NCBI RefSeq assembly: GCF_027744825.2
Contig: NC_071338.1
Coordinates: forward strand, 30,423,501 to 30,487,500
Length of the DNA stretch: 64,000 nucleotides
Source of the DNA: Synchiropus splendidus
Taxonomy: Eukaryota > Chordata > Actinopteri > Syngnathiformes > Callionymidae
Reading direction: 5' to 3'
The notes under the pieces were generated by a model. The model searched no databases. It was given only the letters and a program-made list of their open reading frames with translations, and had not been told where the DNA came from. The position numbers and the translations under genes are program-made. Of this stretch, positions 12,079-23,749 are shown in pieces; position 1 is the first letter of the stretch, and each line of letters starts with the position of its first letter.

Positions 12079-13370
12079 CGGTCACCCTTCGAACGTGCCA
12101 ATGACAAATGATAGTATTTTCAGATTAAGGGATTATATTGTGCAGAAAAGTGAGGAATATTTTTCCATATTCCAACCATCTACAGCCACCTTTCTCCTCT
12201 TGATTTTTTTAGAATTAATCTTTTGTTTGAAAGTCACCAGTGTAACAGTGAAGTGAAAGTACTAGGATCCACCGGTGAGGAACCACACTTCGTGTTTCAG
12301 AAAGTTTAGTTGCTTATCTAGTTTGTGGGCCACATTGAATGATGTAGAGGACTGTATTTGAACCCCGGGCCTGGAGTTTGGCACCTATGTGAGGATAGCT
12401 GTTTTGGCTTGCTGTCTGCGGCTGTTAAATTCTCCTGCCTTATGAGACTAACATGAATACCACAGAGGTCTCTGTAGCTGATGCCCAGTGGTGTTGGTTG
12501 GAATTGAGTGACTCCCGTGAATGTTCAGGTGTGGAATAAATAATCTGAATTTTTAGGCTCATTTTTCCCAGTTTTCCTCAACATTACTTCTGTCCGTCGT
12601 TACTTAACACATTGATCGTAATGAAATCTCAGCTCATTTACAAATCCTGGTGGGAAACCCATTCCAACGTGACATCATTAGCCCGGCATATTTCCTGCGC
12701 TATCCACCGCCTGCGGTTGCCATGAATCCTCCCGTTAATGGGCCGCGCTGGCTTCCTTTTATTAGGAGAGAAAATCATTTGTTAGCGCTTCATCTATACA
12801 TCACAAACAACGGCCTTTATAATGGCCGTTGTAATGGATTTATTTATCACAGTCATTCCCAGAGAACAAGCAGGAGCCGTGTCCGTGTGCTCGGCTGCGA
12901 GCGAGGCATTTACAGGTCAGAACCGGAGCCGGCTCCAGCAGCTCCCTCTGGATGCATCTGGGCTCCTCTGCCGTCCTAATTGGGGAAAGAGATGTCTGAC
13001 TGTGATTGCTATTGGAAATTGAGATGCTGAGTCGATTCTCATCACTCTCCCATCGCTGCTCCACCACTGAATGGGAAAGTCTCATCTGATGCGTGCGTAT
13101 TTATTGTAGCACTCAATTAACACGTAGCAGCTACTGTCTCTGGGGTTGTTTTTGTGCCCCCGCCCTCCTCCACCTGGCAACTTATCCTGCTTTTATTCCA
13201 TCTGTCTTCCTGAATCAGCGGTGGAGGAGTAACGCTTGCTCAGGCAACGTCGCTGTCGCTGCTGCTTTACTCTAACGCTGAGAGATTTAAATTCCTAGTG
13301 AAACGTCACTACAGAAAATAAGTCAAAACAACAGATGTGGAGTCATGCAGAGCCCCTCTATCTCCTCTGA
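12079..13370. other. Intergenic, possibly conserved non-coding block
   Basis: Repeat-free, moderately GC-rich sequence, especially 12640-13280, holding a perfect 9-bp hairpin. No coding exon is supported. Such clean blocks near a developmental neuronal gene are candidates for regulatory DNA, but that is inference. Confidence 0.4.
12807..12832. repeat. Perfect 9-bp inverted repeat
   Basis: acaacggcc at 12807-12815 pairs exactly with ggccgttgt at 12824-12832 around the 8-base spacer tttataat. Confidence 0.8.
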
Positions 13371-15303
13371 TGGGTCGATGAGGCTTCATGACACAGTGTT
13401 GTAGGGTTGATGAGGTTTCATGACACAGTGTTGAAGGGTTGATGAGGCTTCAAGACAGTGTTGATGTGTTGATAAGGCTTCATGACAGTGTTGCTGGGTT
13501 GATAAGGCTTCATGACACAGTGTTGAAGGGTTGATAAGGCTTCATGATACATTGTTGAAGGGTTGATGAGATTTCACGACACAGTGTTGACGGGTTGATG
13601 AGACTTCATGACACAGTGTTGACGGGTTGATGAGGTTTCATGACACAGTGTTGAAGGGTTGATGAGGCTTCAAGACAGTGTTGCTGGGTTGATAAGGCTT
13701 CATGACACAGTGTTGACGGGTTGATAAGGCTTTATGACACAGTGTTGCTGGGTTGATAAGGCTTCATGACACAGTGTTGAAGGGTTGATAAGGCTTCATG
13801 ATACATTGTTGAAGGGTTGATGAGATTTCACGACACAGTGTTGACGGGTTGATGAGGCTTCATGACAGTGTTGAAGGGTTGATAAGGCTCCATGACACAG
13901 TGTTGACGGGTTGATAAGGCTTTATGACACAGTGTTGCTGGGTTGATAAGGCTTCATGACACAGTGTTGACGGGTTGATAATGCTTCATGATACATTGTT
14001 GAAGGGTTGATGAGATTTCACAACACAGTGTTGACGGGTTGATGAGGTTTCATGACACAGTGTTGAAGGGTTGATAAGGCTTCATGACACAGTGTTGAAG
14101 GGTTGATAAGGCTTCATGATACATTGTTGAAGGGTTGATGAGATTTCACAACACAGTGTTGACGGGTTGATGAGGCTTCATGACACAGTGTTGAAGGGTT
14201 GATGCGGCTTCATGACACAGTGTTGAAGGGTTGATGCGGCTCATGACACAGTGTTGAAGTGTTGATAAGACTTCATGACACAGTGTTGAAATGTTGATAA
14301 GGCTTCATGACACAGTGTTGAAGGGTTGATAAGGCTTCATGATACATTGTTGAAGGGTTGATGAGATTTCACGACACAGTGTTGACGGGTTGATGAGACT
14401 TCATGACACAGTGTTGACGGGTTGATGAGGTTTCATGACACAGTGTTGAAGGGTTGATGAGGCTTCAAGACAGTGTTGCTGGGTTGATAAGGCTTCATGA
14501 CACAGTGTTGACGGGTTGATAAGGCTTTATGACACAGTGTTGCTGGGTTGATAAGGCTTCATGACACAGTGTTGAAGGGTTGATAAGGCTTCATGATACA
14601 TTGTTGAAGGGTTGATGAGATTTCACGACACAGTGTTGACGGGTTGATGAGGCTTCATGACAGTGTTGAAGGGTTGATAAGGCTCCATGACACAGTGTTG
14701 ACGGGTTGATAAGGCTTTATGACACAGTGTTGCTGGGTTGATAAGGCTTCATGACACAGTGTTGACGGGTTGATAATGCTTCATGATACATTGTTGAAGG
14801 GTTGATGAGATTTCACAACACAGTGTTGACGGGTTGATGAGGTTTCATGACACAGTGTTGAAGGGTTGATAAGGCTTCATGACACAGTGTTGAAGGGTTG
14901 ATAAGGCTTCATGATACATTGTTGAAGGGTTGATGAGATTTCACAACACAGTGTTGACGGGTTGATGAGGCTTCATGACACAGTGTTGAAGGGTTGATGC
15001 GGCTTCATGACACAGTGTTGAAGGGTTGATGCGGCTCATGACACAGTGTTGAAGTGTTGATAAGACTTCATGACACAGTGTTGAAATGTTGATAAGGCTT
15101 CATGACACAGTGTTGAAGTGTTGATAAGGCTTCATGACACAGTGTTGAAGGGTTGATAAGGCTTCATGACACAGTGTTGAAGTGTTGATAAGGCTTCATG
15201 ACACAGTGTTGAAGGGTTGATAAGGCTTCATGACACAGTGTTGAAGTGTTGATAAGGCTTCATGACACAGTGTTGAAGGGTTGATAAGGCTTCACGACAC
15301 AGT
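13371..15303. repeat. 32-bp minisatellite array with 795-bp higher-order repeat
   Basis: About 60 tandem units, each essentially gggttgataaggcttcat followed by gacacagtgttgaa, with variant units (shortened units, 'gctggg' and 'gacggg' spacers, 'gatacattg'). Unit spacing is 32 bases where intact. The block from about 13498 is repeated almost base for base 795 bases later (for example 13571 against 14366 and 14241 against 15036), so the array is two copies of a roughly 25-unit higher-order repeat plus flanking units. The unit matches the terminal segment of a subfamily of the local hAT-like MITE. Confidence 0.95.
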
Positions 15304-15351
15304 CTCTTGACTGGTCTAGAATAGAAATCCTCAGTCCGCCCAGTCCGAGAA

Positions 15352-15408
15352 TAAGACAAGGACAATTACATTTGAGACCGAGACTGAGATCGGGTTTCAA
15401 GACTTCAA
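15352..15408. repeat. Fragment of 'gagaccgagactgag' repeat family (family D)
   Basis: Short stretch resembling the termini of the elements at 32483-32740 and 58640-58917. Confidence 0.4.
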
Positions 15409-15415
15409 GAGGACC

Positions 15416-15771
15416 ATGGTGTTCAGTGACGGGACGCAGTTCCAACTGTGTCTTGCTGATGGCAGACTTGGCAATGTTACAGAGATGAAATCCTGGGACC
15501 AATCGTCGTGCCCTTTGTTCAACTCCATCAGCTCACCTTTCTACACGATGATGCCCGTCCACACATTGCCCGGATATGCAGGGACTTCCTTGAACAGCAG
15601 GGCATTCCCGTCCTCTACTGGCCGCTGTATTCCCTATCGAACACCTATGGGATGTTCTGGATAGCGGGTTCCCTTTCCCCAGAATTGGGGAACAAGTGGC
15701 TCAACTGGAGGAATTTGAACATCCTCCAGGCCACGATTCTCTCTGCCATTACACCAGGACTTTTGCTTTGA
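15416..15771 (+). pseudogene. Broken Tc1-like transposase (C-terminal catalytic part)
   Basis: Two overlapping frames together resemble the DDE domain of Tc1-family transposases. The first frame gives the 'FSDGTQFQLCLADGR' region (normally FSDES-F). The second gives 'HDDARPHIARICRDFLEQQG' followed by 'IPVLYWPLYS', matching the family's D-NARPH and P-YSPDLNPIE-xW region. A frameshift separates them, and the P-YSPDLNPIE motif has decayed so the catalytic acid is not recognisable. The N-terminal DNA-binding domain is missing because the minisatellite and a family D scrap lie directly upstream. This is a dead remnant. Confidence 0.85.
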
Positions 15772-15889
15772 ATTTGATGCTTTCACTTTTCAATTTAAAG
15801 CCACATCATTGAAAAAGTTGTACTGTTGTACAGGTTTTTCTTTGTGCGTTTAGGTTTTGGTAGAGTGTACATCTATGATGAAAAAGCTA

Positions 15890-16012
15890 TGATGGGCTTC
15901 GTGAAACAGTCTCCGGATTGTCGGAGTCCTGATTTGAACAACTATTTCAATGAAACCTCTGAGTTCTAAAAACACTGACACTGTTTCGTGAAGCCTCATC
16001 ATCAGTCCATCT
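15890..16012 (+). mobile_element. hAT-like MITE copy 6 (internally deleted)
   Basis: gatgggcttcgtgaaacag start and gtttcgtgaagcctcatc end with a shortened interior. It lies just after the Tc1 remnant. Confidence 0.8.
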
Positions 16013-16564
16013 ACATAAAAAGTCTGTTCTAGCTTTCATGTTATCATCATCTAACTTCCTGCTGCCTTCAACAATGGACGTACCAGAATGTTCAAATGAC
16101 ATCTTGAGAGCCAAAGATCCAGAACAAATAGATGCTTTGTTCAGAAGAAGACTGTGACTGTCATTGATTGGGATAATGATACACTGCTTGAGGTCGCGTT
16201 GCTTGGTTTGGTTGATGGAGAAGCTTCTAAACTCACTTTGCTTGATTGAAACCCAGAGACGTGCGAGAAGCTGCACATCTCCAGTAGAGAGGAATTATTA
16301 CTGAGTGATTAGAAATATAATGGAGTGCGGAGTGGGACCGCGGCGCTCGCCTCACATGACCCTCAGATTCCAGCTCCAGAATGTGGCTTCCTTCTGTTTG
16401 GAAGCAGATTGAAGGGAGACATTCATGTCTGATGCTCCCAGCTTCAGGCGATCTGGACCATGGCCTGCCTTTCTGCTCGGCAATTTACCCTGTGGAAGGC
16501 TATTGCGAGGGAACCATTGGCTTCAGAACCATCAATTGGGTCTTTTGTGGAAAGTGTATTTGCT

Positions 16565-16566
<2 letters not shown>
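16013..16566. other. Intergenic, no gene seen
   Basis: Nothing recognisable between the MITE and the CA microsatellite. Confidence 0.5.

Positions 16567-16610
<44 letters not shown>
16567..16610. repeat. (CA)n microsatellite, about 22 repeats
   Basis: Uninterrupted ca dinucleotides. Confidence 0.98.
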
Positions 16611-16612
<2 letters not shown>

Positions 16613-16869
16613 GCGTGACAAATCTTACCAAGAGGAACGAGTCACACACAGCTGACTCTTTGTTGCATGTCTTCATCTATAAATGTGAGACATGTATTTG
16701 AAGCCGCAGGCTGGCGTCTCAGGTGCGGGTTGATAAACCGAGGGGTTTGTCTGAGAAAAGACATGGAGCGGCGTGTCTTTGTCTGATCTGCTTCGTGGGC
16801 ACTCTTCAGATGGCTTATCTGGAAATCTGCTGGTTGGCTGGTCAAGACTTTAAGTCAGAGAGTGGGTGT

Positions 16870-17235
16870 GTGTGCGTGAGCTTGTTTCTGTGGGGACATT
16901 GGTTCAGAGTCCTGGTTAAGTTTTGCCATTTTTTTGGATGGTTAGGTTTAAGGCGCAGAGGCTGGGGAAAGGGTTATGTCAATGAGAGGTCCTCACAGGG
17001 AGAGAGATTCGAACATGTCCATGACCAATTCTTGACAAAACACCACCTTGTGGGAACCATTTGGCCGAACCACGCAAATCCAAGCCTCAATTCTAGGATG
17101 ATAACTTTAAATTAACTGGGTCAGAGTCCTGGTTAAGGTTGGCCATTTGTTTTGGATGCTTCGGTTTAGGGGGAGAGGCTGGGGAAAGTGAGAGGTCCCC
17201 AAAGGTTAGTGAAACAGTTGCGTGTGTGTGTGACA
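16870..17235 (+). repeat. Interspersed repeat family E, copy 1 (two partial units)
   Basis: The phrase cagagtcctggttaag followed by gccattttttttgga-like sequence and ggctggggaaag occurs twice (about 16905 and 17120). The order 'cttgtgggaaccatttggc ... aactgg ... ggttaaggttggccattt' matches 62341-62560, so this is a dispersed element. Superfamily not determined. Confidence 0.6.
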
Positions 17236-17364
17236 ACCTCCTTAAGATGGAAACTGCACAGCTAGTTACGGCAGAAAGGCCGTCCCACTTCAGTAGGTTA
17301 TTGTTCAGGATGACAGAGAATTGACCCTCTATCTAAAATTTCCAAATTCCTGCCGATACGTCTG

Positions 17365-17543
17365 TAGTGAGGTACCTGTGAGGCTTCATGAAACAGTGTT
17401 GTTCAGAGCCTGCTAGATCACACTCTCCACTGGTTTGAGCAATCATTTTTATAGAGCCTCACATCATTTTAAAAAGACAGCGCCACCTACTGAGCCACGA
17501 AAATGCCGACAGTGTTTCATGAAGCCTCATCTACCCGTCACTA
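17365..17543 (+). mobile_element. hAT-like MITE copy 7
   Basis: Full-length copy with tagtgaggtacctgtgaggc start and catctacccgtcacta end, and the cagcgccacctactgagc box. Confidence 0.88.
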
Positions 17544-19201
17544 TTTAATATGGTGTGGGGTCTTCACTGGAATCGCATCGCTCCTCAGGTGAGGGTTGTA
17601 GTCTCCAGTGAAGGATCTGAAGGTGAATTCCTTGAGTAGGATGACTCCCTCAATGAGGGAGCATCACATTCGATGATGTTGAGTGGAGTGGATGGGATGG
17701 AGTGTAGGGTCCCAGATGTACAATGGACCTCGAGTTATAGTCGCTCAGTGGACCAGTATCATAGGGGGCTGCTGGAGGAAGAGAATTTGTGTTGAAGACC
17801 AGATGAGATGACGCTAACAGGATGAGCTGGGTCTGAGTCAAAAGTATCCTCCTCAAGTTGCATAAATCTAAACCAGGCAGTTGTTGTTGTGGACTAAATA
17901 TTCATTTATATACAAGCGAAAGTGAAAGATGTTCTCAAGCTAAGGCCCCAAATTACCAACGGATTGAACCGTTTTTACAAGGATGGACAAGTGTATCTAG
18001 TTTTCCTTAAGTACAACTGTTAGCATTAAAGTTATAAATAAATAATAAAAGTTGCAGTTTATTTTATAAGAGTTTTATGTGCTTGAAGTGGGAGCAACAG
18101 ACTGAATTTTCAGGGTGAATCATTTGTAAAACTCACTGGGAATAATTAACCAGTCTTTCCACTCCGTTCAAAATACGCTCAGAGATTCCATTCCCTGTTG
18201 CGTTCCGATGAGATGTGTTGTTGGAGAGCGGGTGCAGGCGGGAATCAGAGGCTACCGTCGGGGCAAAACTCCAGCAATTGCTCAGCCTTATTAGGCGGCA
18301 CAGGAAGTGGAACTACCAAGATGGAGGAGGGGGGGGGGTTTGAAGACGTGATGCGGCATTATTCTAATTTCTGCAGGACTGTAATGACTTGGACCACTCA
18401 GACCCAGGAGCTAATTCGGCCTCCTTCCTTTCTCCTGATCCTCCTCCATCCTGAGCTTCTCTTCCTCTCTCCATTTCTTAGCACTCATGCTCATCGGGGC
18501 GGCGGCGGTTGCCGGGGTAATGAGGATCAGTGTTGTTTTAAACATGAAATGCTGAGTGCGGAGGGGGTGGTGGTGGAGGTGGGGGGGTCGGGATCAATAA
18601 GAGCCATTACCTCTCCTCTCTCTAATGATGCAGCCCACCCTCTTTCTCTCCAGACACACACCTCCTCCTGTCTCAGCCCATTTCTACCGGCTATCCGATA
18701 TCAGATGGGAGGAGGTTATGAATTATCCAATCCCAAGGGCAGCGTGCCTCGCCGCCAATTACCCGCTGAAAAATGACCCTTTTCTGAGTGTGTGTTTGTT
18801 TTTCGGGAGTGTGTGGGCGAGCTTGACACTGACCCGTGGGTGTTCCACTGCTGCCTAGCTAAGCTGCCGAGCTTCACCTGTCCAACGCATCACAGCAACA
18901 AACGCTGACTTCAAGATGATAGAGGGAAAAAAAACGAGACGCTGTTTCATGAAACCTCAGGAGCCCTTCATATGCTCCGCCTGGCCTGGCGTAAACGTAG
19001 TTTGGTAGCGGAAGGTACAGGCTTCCTGACTTCTGATTGGTTAGAATGCCCCTTGACACTCACCCTCAAACTGACTTATTCTGCACATGAATAAACAACC
19101 CAGTTTAAAACGTTTGACTCTGCTAGGCTGCTCAGCCTGTCATCTATATGACATGACGTTTTTGTGGCCGTATGAAAAAGCCAATCGTAGGAGAGCCAGT
19201 A
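17544..19201. other. Intergenic, no gene seen
   Basis: Includes a 192-codon open frame at 18198-18776 without recognisable domain or codon pattern, and a lone MITE terminus at 18930-18968. The 18200-18780 part is repeat-free and may be conserved regulatory DNA. No gene is called. Confidence 0.45.
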
Positions 19202-19209
19202 ATCTAGAG

Positions 19210-19360
19210 CAGGAGTTTCAAACTGATCCACAAAAGGGCCGGTGGATGCAGGTATTTGTTCCAACACTGCAAGCTCACATAGGTTAACCAGTCAGGTGTC
19301 AGCCAAAAGAACAAAACCTGCACCCACTGTGGCCCTTTAAGGACCGATTTTACATCTGTG
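19210..19360. mobile_element. Short non-autonomous hAT element (151 bp)
   Basis: Imperfect terminal inverted repeats: gggccggtggatgcaggt near the start, and acctgcacccactgtggccc near the end. Flanked by the 8-bp direct repeats atctagag (19202-19209) and atctggag (19361-19368), one mismatch. An 8-bp duplication is diagnostic of hAT transposition. Confidence 0.8.
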
Positions 19361-19368
19361 ATCTGGAG

Positions 19369-19985
19369 CAGTGATTCTTAACCATAGGGCCGAGGCCCGA
19401 GCGCCTCCTGGAGGGCCGCAAAAGTATTTTGTTTTACACCTCTGGTCCGCAAGATGCTTAGTTTTAATACACTTGCCACATGTGGTGGCAGTAGTGAGTC
19501 ACTGAATTGACTTTTGACAGCTGCAAATGTGTGATAGTTAACAACTATGGAGAAGGTCTTGAAAAGAAAAGATGATAAAGAAAGTGATGGTAACAGTTAA
19601 CAGTTTTGGAAATTTGACCAAACATTTTAAGGCGATACTTTCATTTACACTTTACTGGTCTTCTTTAGAGTTTATTTATGAAAAGAAAACATTTTATGAT
19701 ATTTAGACGTCGTTTTATCATATTTATTTTATTCAGAATTTTACTCAGGGTGAAGTTTTTCCAATTTTCTCTACAGTTTGCATCAAGAGAACTTATTTTT
19801 TTCTTTAGTAAATGTGATGAACATGACTTTAACCTGTCTGGTTATTGAACACAAATGAAATCACTAATTCTGAAATGAGGAATCAGTAACCACAGTCATA
19901 AATCAGTTCTATTCCTTGAATGGGACCCGGATCAATTTGTTCTGGAAGAGGTGGACCCCGAGATCAAGAAGGTTAAGAACCCCTG
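19369..19985. mobile_element. Non-autonomous hAT element (617 bp) with perfect 8-bp target duplication
   Basis: Starts cagtgattcttaacc and ends ggttaagaacccctg (inverted repeats with two mismatches). Perfect 8-bp repeats atctggag flank it at 19361-19368 and 19986-19993. The interior is AT-rich and has no transposase frame, so it must have moved with an enzyme supplied elsewhere. Confidence 0.92.
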
Positions 19986-19993
19986 ATCTGGAG

Positions 19994-21048
19994 GGAGGAG
20001 GTACCTTCCCATACTGTCCTAACAGGTGCCCAGGAAGAAGGTCAATAACAACCAGCTAACTTGAACAAGATGTTCAGTACTCAACATATGAAGAAGTAGG
20101 AATGGCATCTGCATCTGAAAAATAGGAAATGAGTTTAACAGTGGGAAACATAAACAACAAACATTAGGTTTTCAAAAACTCGGTAGAACTAGAAAAAGAA
20201 ATATTTATTTAAATCTGCAACAAATACAAACTCAAATCTTAAAATAAAATAAATTACAATAAAAATGATGCATCAATATTATGTGAAATTTACACATTGA
20301 CCAGATTTTATGGCTATATATATTTTGAGAAATTCTTCTCAGCATTTCTTTTTCAGAGGAGAGAAAAAAAACCAAACAATAATCAGAGGTTTCAGTAACA
20401 AATGGAAATCTCTTTGTTGACTTCCAAACAGACAATTATCCGACAGTTTAATTGGGAAACATCATTTCTGCCACAAAACACGCCATCATCTGTTTGGCAC
20501 AGTGGAGTGTGGACAGGCAAGTGAGCCCAACTGGAGTCCTCCGGGTGCAGTGAAAGAGCATACGTCACTCACAAACACGGACCATTAGCCATCTGCCGCG
20601 CCTCTACAGTGATCTGTTTGCTGGTCGTCACTGAGAATGTTGCTGCGTTCTGCAGTTTTTACAGCTAATAGCTGATGTCACCGGACCTCTATATCGCAGC
20701 ATTTCGCCTCGTCTGAGAATAGTGGCAGTTTTCAGAATGACTCAGTGAGTAGGAGGCTGTTTGTCCTTTACGAGGGCCAAATAATGGCGCGGCCATCATG
20801 GAGCGTCTCTTTTCCACCTGCATGGTTTTACAACAGTTAAATGGACAGTGAAAATACAGTTGGACAGCATCTTTGTGTCATTATATTGAGGAAGTGGAAG
20901 AGAGTCATTAGCTTGATCCATATGATTCATTTAACCCATGAGCTGCAACTCAGTGTTTCCACTTGCCTAGATTTGAACCAAACTTCAAACTGAAATTTTG
21001 AATCATACCAAAAGATTCAGCTTCAAATAATAGGTGTATATACTTAGG
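19994..21048. other. Intergenic, no gene seen
   Basis: AT-rich first half, then a clean, more GC-rich block at about 20460-20830. No exon recognised. Confidence 0.5.
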
Positions 21049-21290
21049 ATGAGTAGATGAGGTATCATGAAACAGTATTACACAGTTGATGAAACAGTGT
21101 CCCAATTTTCAGAGGCCACTAGATGGTGCTCTAGGTTAAAAAATGACATTTCATTGAATTAGTTGTTCAAGTCCAAACGTGTCACAGCAGGCAGTGCCAT
21201 CTGGTGACCTCTGAAGATCAGGACACTGTTTCATGAAGCCTTATCAACCCTTCAATACTGTGTGAAGGGGCCTCATCGACCCATCACTAG
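21049..21290 (-). mobile_element. hAT-like MITE copy 8, variant subfamily with extra terminal unit
   Basis: Near full length. Between the outer end and the usual 'gaaacagtgtcc' it carries an extra 'catgaaacagtattacacagttgatgaa'-type segment (given here without its full length), and the other end likewise has 'ccttatcaacccttcaatactg'. This extra segment is the same as one unit of the minisatellite at 13371-15303. Confidence 0.85.
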
Positions 21291-21454
21291 TCCTGGTAAC
21301 GGTTTGTTTTGGATGTCGCACCATAACAGTCTATAATAGCCACTCATTGTGTGTCTCTACTTCGTGTGTACACACCCACTCACTTGTGTGTGTGTTTCAT
21401 GAAGCCCCATCAACCTTTCTATACACAGAGCGAATCTGACACCATGAGCCGTAG

Positions 21455-21605
21455 CATTGGGTGGATGAGGCTTTATAAAACAGTGTCCTAATTTTCAGAG
21501 CTCAGTAGGTGGCGCTCTTGGTTAAAAAATTATGCTTCATTGAAATTGTAAAAAAGATTTTTAGAGGAGATAGTATCATCTATTGGACTTTGAAAACAAG
21601 GACCC
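21455..21605 (-). mobile_element. hAT-like MITE copy 9 (3' truncated)
   Basis: gggtggatgaggctttataa start and gctcagtaggtggcgctctt box, decaying after about 150 bp. A lone terminus at 21395-21425 lies just upstream. Confidence 0.75.
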
Positions 21606-21808
21606 AGGTCCTGAAAATAATCTTGCGGTATGAAGCTGAGACAACTTGTTCAAGTCGCTGACCTGGTTTGACACCTTCAACATTGTCCTTTTGCTTTCAA
21701 ACTTGGTTCTTAACTCGCTTTACCTCATAACCTACTAGACAAGTGACAATCTAGTCATCTTCCATGTTCCTGCTACGACGAGTCACATCTCCTATATGAA
21801 GCGACACA

Positions 21809-21978
21809 TAGTGACGGGCTTGTGAGGCTTCATGAAACAGTGTCCTCATTTTCACAGCCCACTAGATGGCACTGTCTGCTCTAAAATCTTTGGATTTGAA
21901 CAACCATTTGAATAACACCTCTCATCATTTTTACATAGAGAGCGCCACCTACTGAGCTCTGACTATGATCAGGACACC
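21809..21978 (+). mobile_element. hAT-like MITE copy 10 (right end truncated)
   Basis: tagtgacgggcttgtgaggc start and complete interior up to the gagctctga box, but the final inverted terminus is missing. Confidence 0.85.
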
Positions 21979-23502
21979 TGATTGTTTTGTGATCACAGTT
22001 AACCGCACCTCCTGCCTCATTCCACTTTTAATTTTGAACCAAACAAAAACAGAAAATGAATCCCATTTGAACAGTGTTGCTTCAGTCATTGGCGAAATCT
22101 CCAGCTGATTTGTGATGACTCTTGTGTCCACATCGCTACCTGCTGCTTTAAAATGACTTGATGCTTTTGCTCCATGATGGAGCAGTCGGGGCGAAGATTG
22201 CGAGCTGATGTTTAAAGGACAATACGGGTCGGGCGTGAACGATGTCCCTGCCGTGACACCATCCAAGCTCAAAGAGTCTGGTGGTGCCTCCTGAGGAAAT
22301 AAGAGGAAAATGAGCCCCGTCTTCAGAGCCTCCGTCCGCTGCAGCCCCACATGTCCTTTAGCTCGGCAGCCCACACACAACAGATGTGATGAGGAGAAAC
22401 ACATCTGCGACACCATAAATATGTCTGGTTGATGCGACTCCTTCGTTCGGCGATTATTCTTCTCCAGACCGACACTGAAGGTTGCAGTCGCGACTCTGGC
22501 GTCAGGTTTATCAGGGACGCCTTCTTTAGTCAGCAGTTATCAGTCCGCACAGCAAACAAGCACTTTGATTTGATCCCTAATCTGGGCAGACAGGTGGTGT
22601 CACCTGAGGGTGAACGGGGACAGTCGCTATTTGAGGTAAACAGGTTGTCGAGGTTCCAAGGACGGAGGGGGGCGACGCTTTGCCTTCTGCACAGACAACA
22701 ACTCATAGGAGCTGGAAACTTAGTTCAAACTTACTCAGACTGTAAAACTCTATCTGTTGAATGATAATGAAATAAGTGGAAAGGAGAAGGGTGTGGGGCA
22801 GGAATTTCACAATGAGGAAGATGAGGATGAGGAGGATAAAAAGCATTTGGGATCCATCACTCAGAGTGTAACAGACAGAGATCAGTGGAGGTGAAGAGGA
22901 GAGCGCAGACAGGGTGGAGAGTTGAGGTTGATGATGAGGATCGGTCTGACTAGGGGGACTCACCAACAGATAAAGATTCATTCTGAGTTCTTCAGTGCCA
23001 CTAAAAGTTAGGTTTAAACAGTCCTGAGGCACCGGAGCAGGAGGAGAGCTGGTCTCTGTGGTGCGTAACAAACACACGCCTACACTGCCTGTCAGTCCCA
23101 GTGGAAGTGCAGCCCTGGGGGCCACATGTGGCCCTTTGCCTGTATGTGTGAGACCCCTATGAGGTCAGAGAACAAACATCATTTTTTCAGTTGTTCATCT
23201 CTATTTTAATATCTTAATAATGCTTCAGGTCTTTAATTTCTTTTTTCATGTTGAAGTAATACATGAAATGAAATTGTTTTAATGAGTCATGCCCATTTTA
23301 ACAGTGTTTCTTGTCCCTCAAAATAAGTAAATAACAAAAAAAGAAAACTATTTCAAGGCATTCCTTGGAATAAAGTGCCGATCATGACTGAAGCACTTCT
23401 GAAAAATCCCATTTTGCCATAGCCGCTGTCCGTGGTCCTGATATTTGTGTACGCCTGAGAGGAAAGGATTATTAAGGTGGTTCCTGTGTTCCTCCAAACA
23501 AC
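21979..23502. other. Intergenic, no gene supported
   Basis: Minus-strand open frames at 21949-22416 and 22703-23125 show no known domain; the first reads into the MITE. At 23108-23160 there is a 'gggggccacatgtggcccttt' type scrap typical of hAT-derived repeats. Confidence 0.5.
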
Positions 23503-23689
23503 TGGTGATGGGCTGATGAAGCTTCGTGAAACAGTGTCCTCATTCTTAAAGCCCACTAAATAGCACTCTTTGCTCTAAAATTAATGGAAAACCATTTCAA
23601 TGAAACCACACATCACTTTTAAACTGAGAGCACCACCTACTTAGTGCTGAATGAGGACGCTGTTTCATGAAGCCTCATCAACTCTCATG
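23503..23689 (+). mobile_element. hAT-like MITE copy 11
   Basis: Near full length: ggtgatgggctgatgaagc start, interior with gagcaccacctac, end gtttcatgaagcctcatcaa. Confidence 0.88.
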
Positions 23690-23749
23690 TGACCCCTGGG
23701 CTTATATTTATGTGTAATATTTTCATACTGCAACATACTTCTCAATTTT

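Noticed and set aside
13371..15303. CRISPR-like array
   Set aside because: Units are contiguous without unique spacers, and the context is a vertebrate genome; it is a minisatellite.
18198..18776. 192-codon open frame
   Set aside because: No domain, low-complexity stretches and no splice signals that fit neighbours. Treated as chance in a GC-richer block, though the DNA may be conserved.
21949..22416. 155-codon minus-strand frame
   Set aside because: Overlaps a MITE end and shows no domain.
22703..23125. 140-codon minus-strand frame with a hydrophobic stretch that could span a membrane
   Set aside because: No homology recognised. The hydrophobic run comes from an AT-rich stretch, and one end enters a hAT-like scrap.
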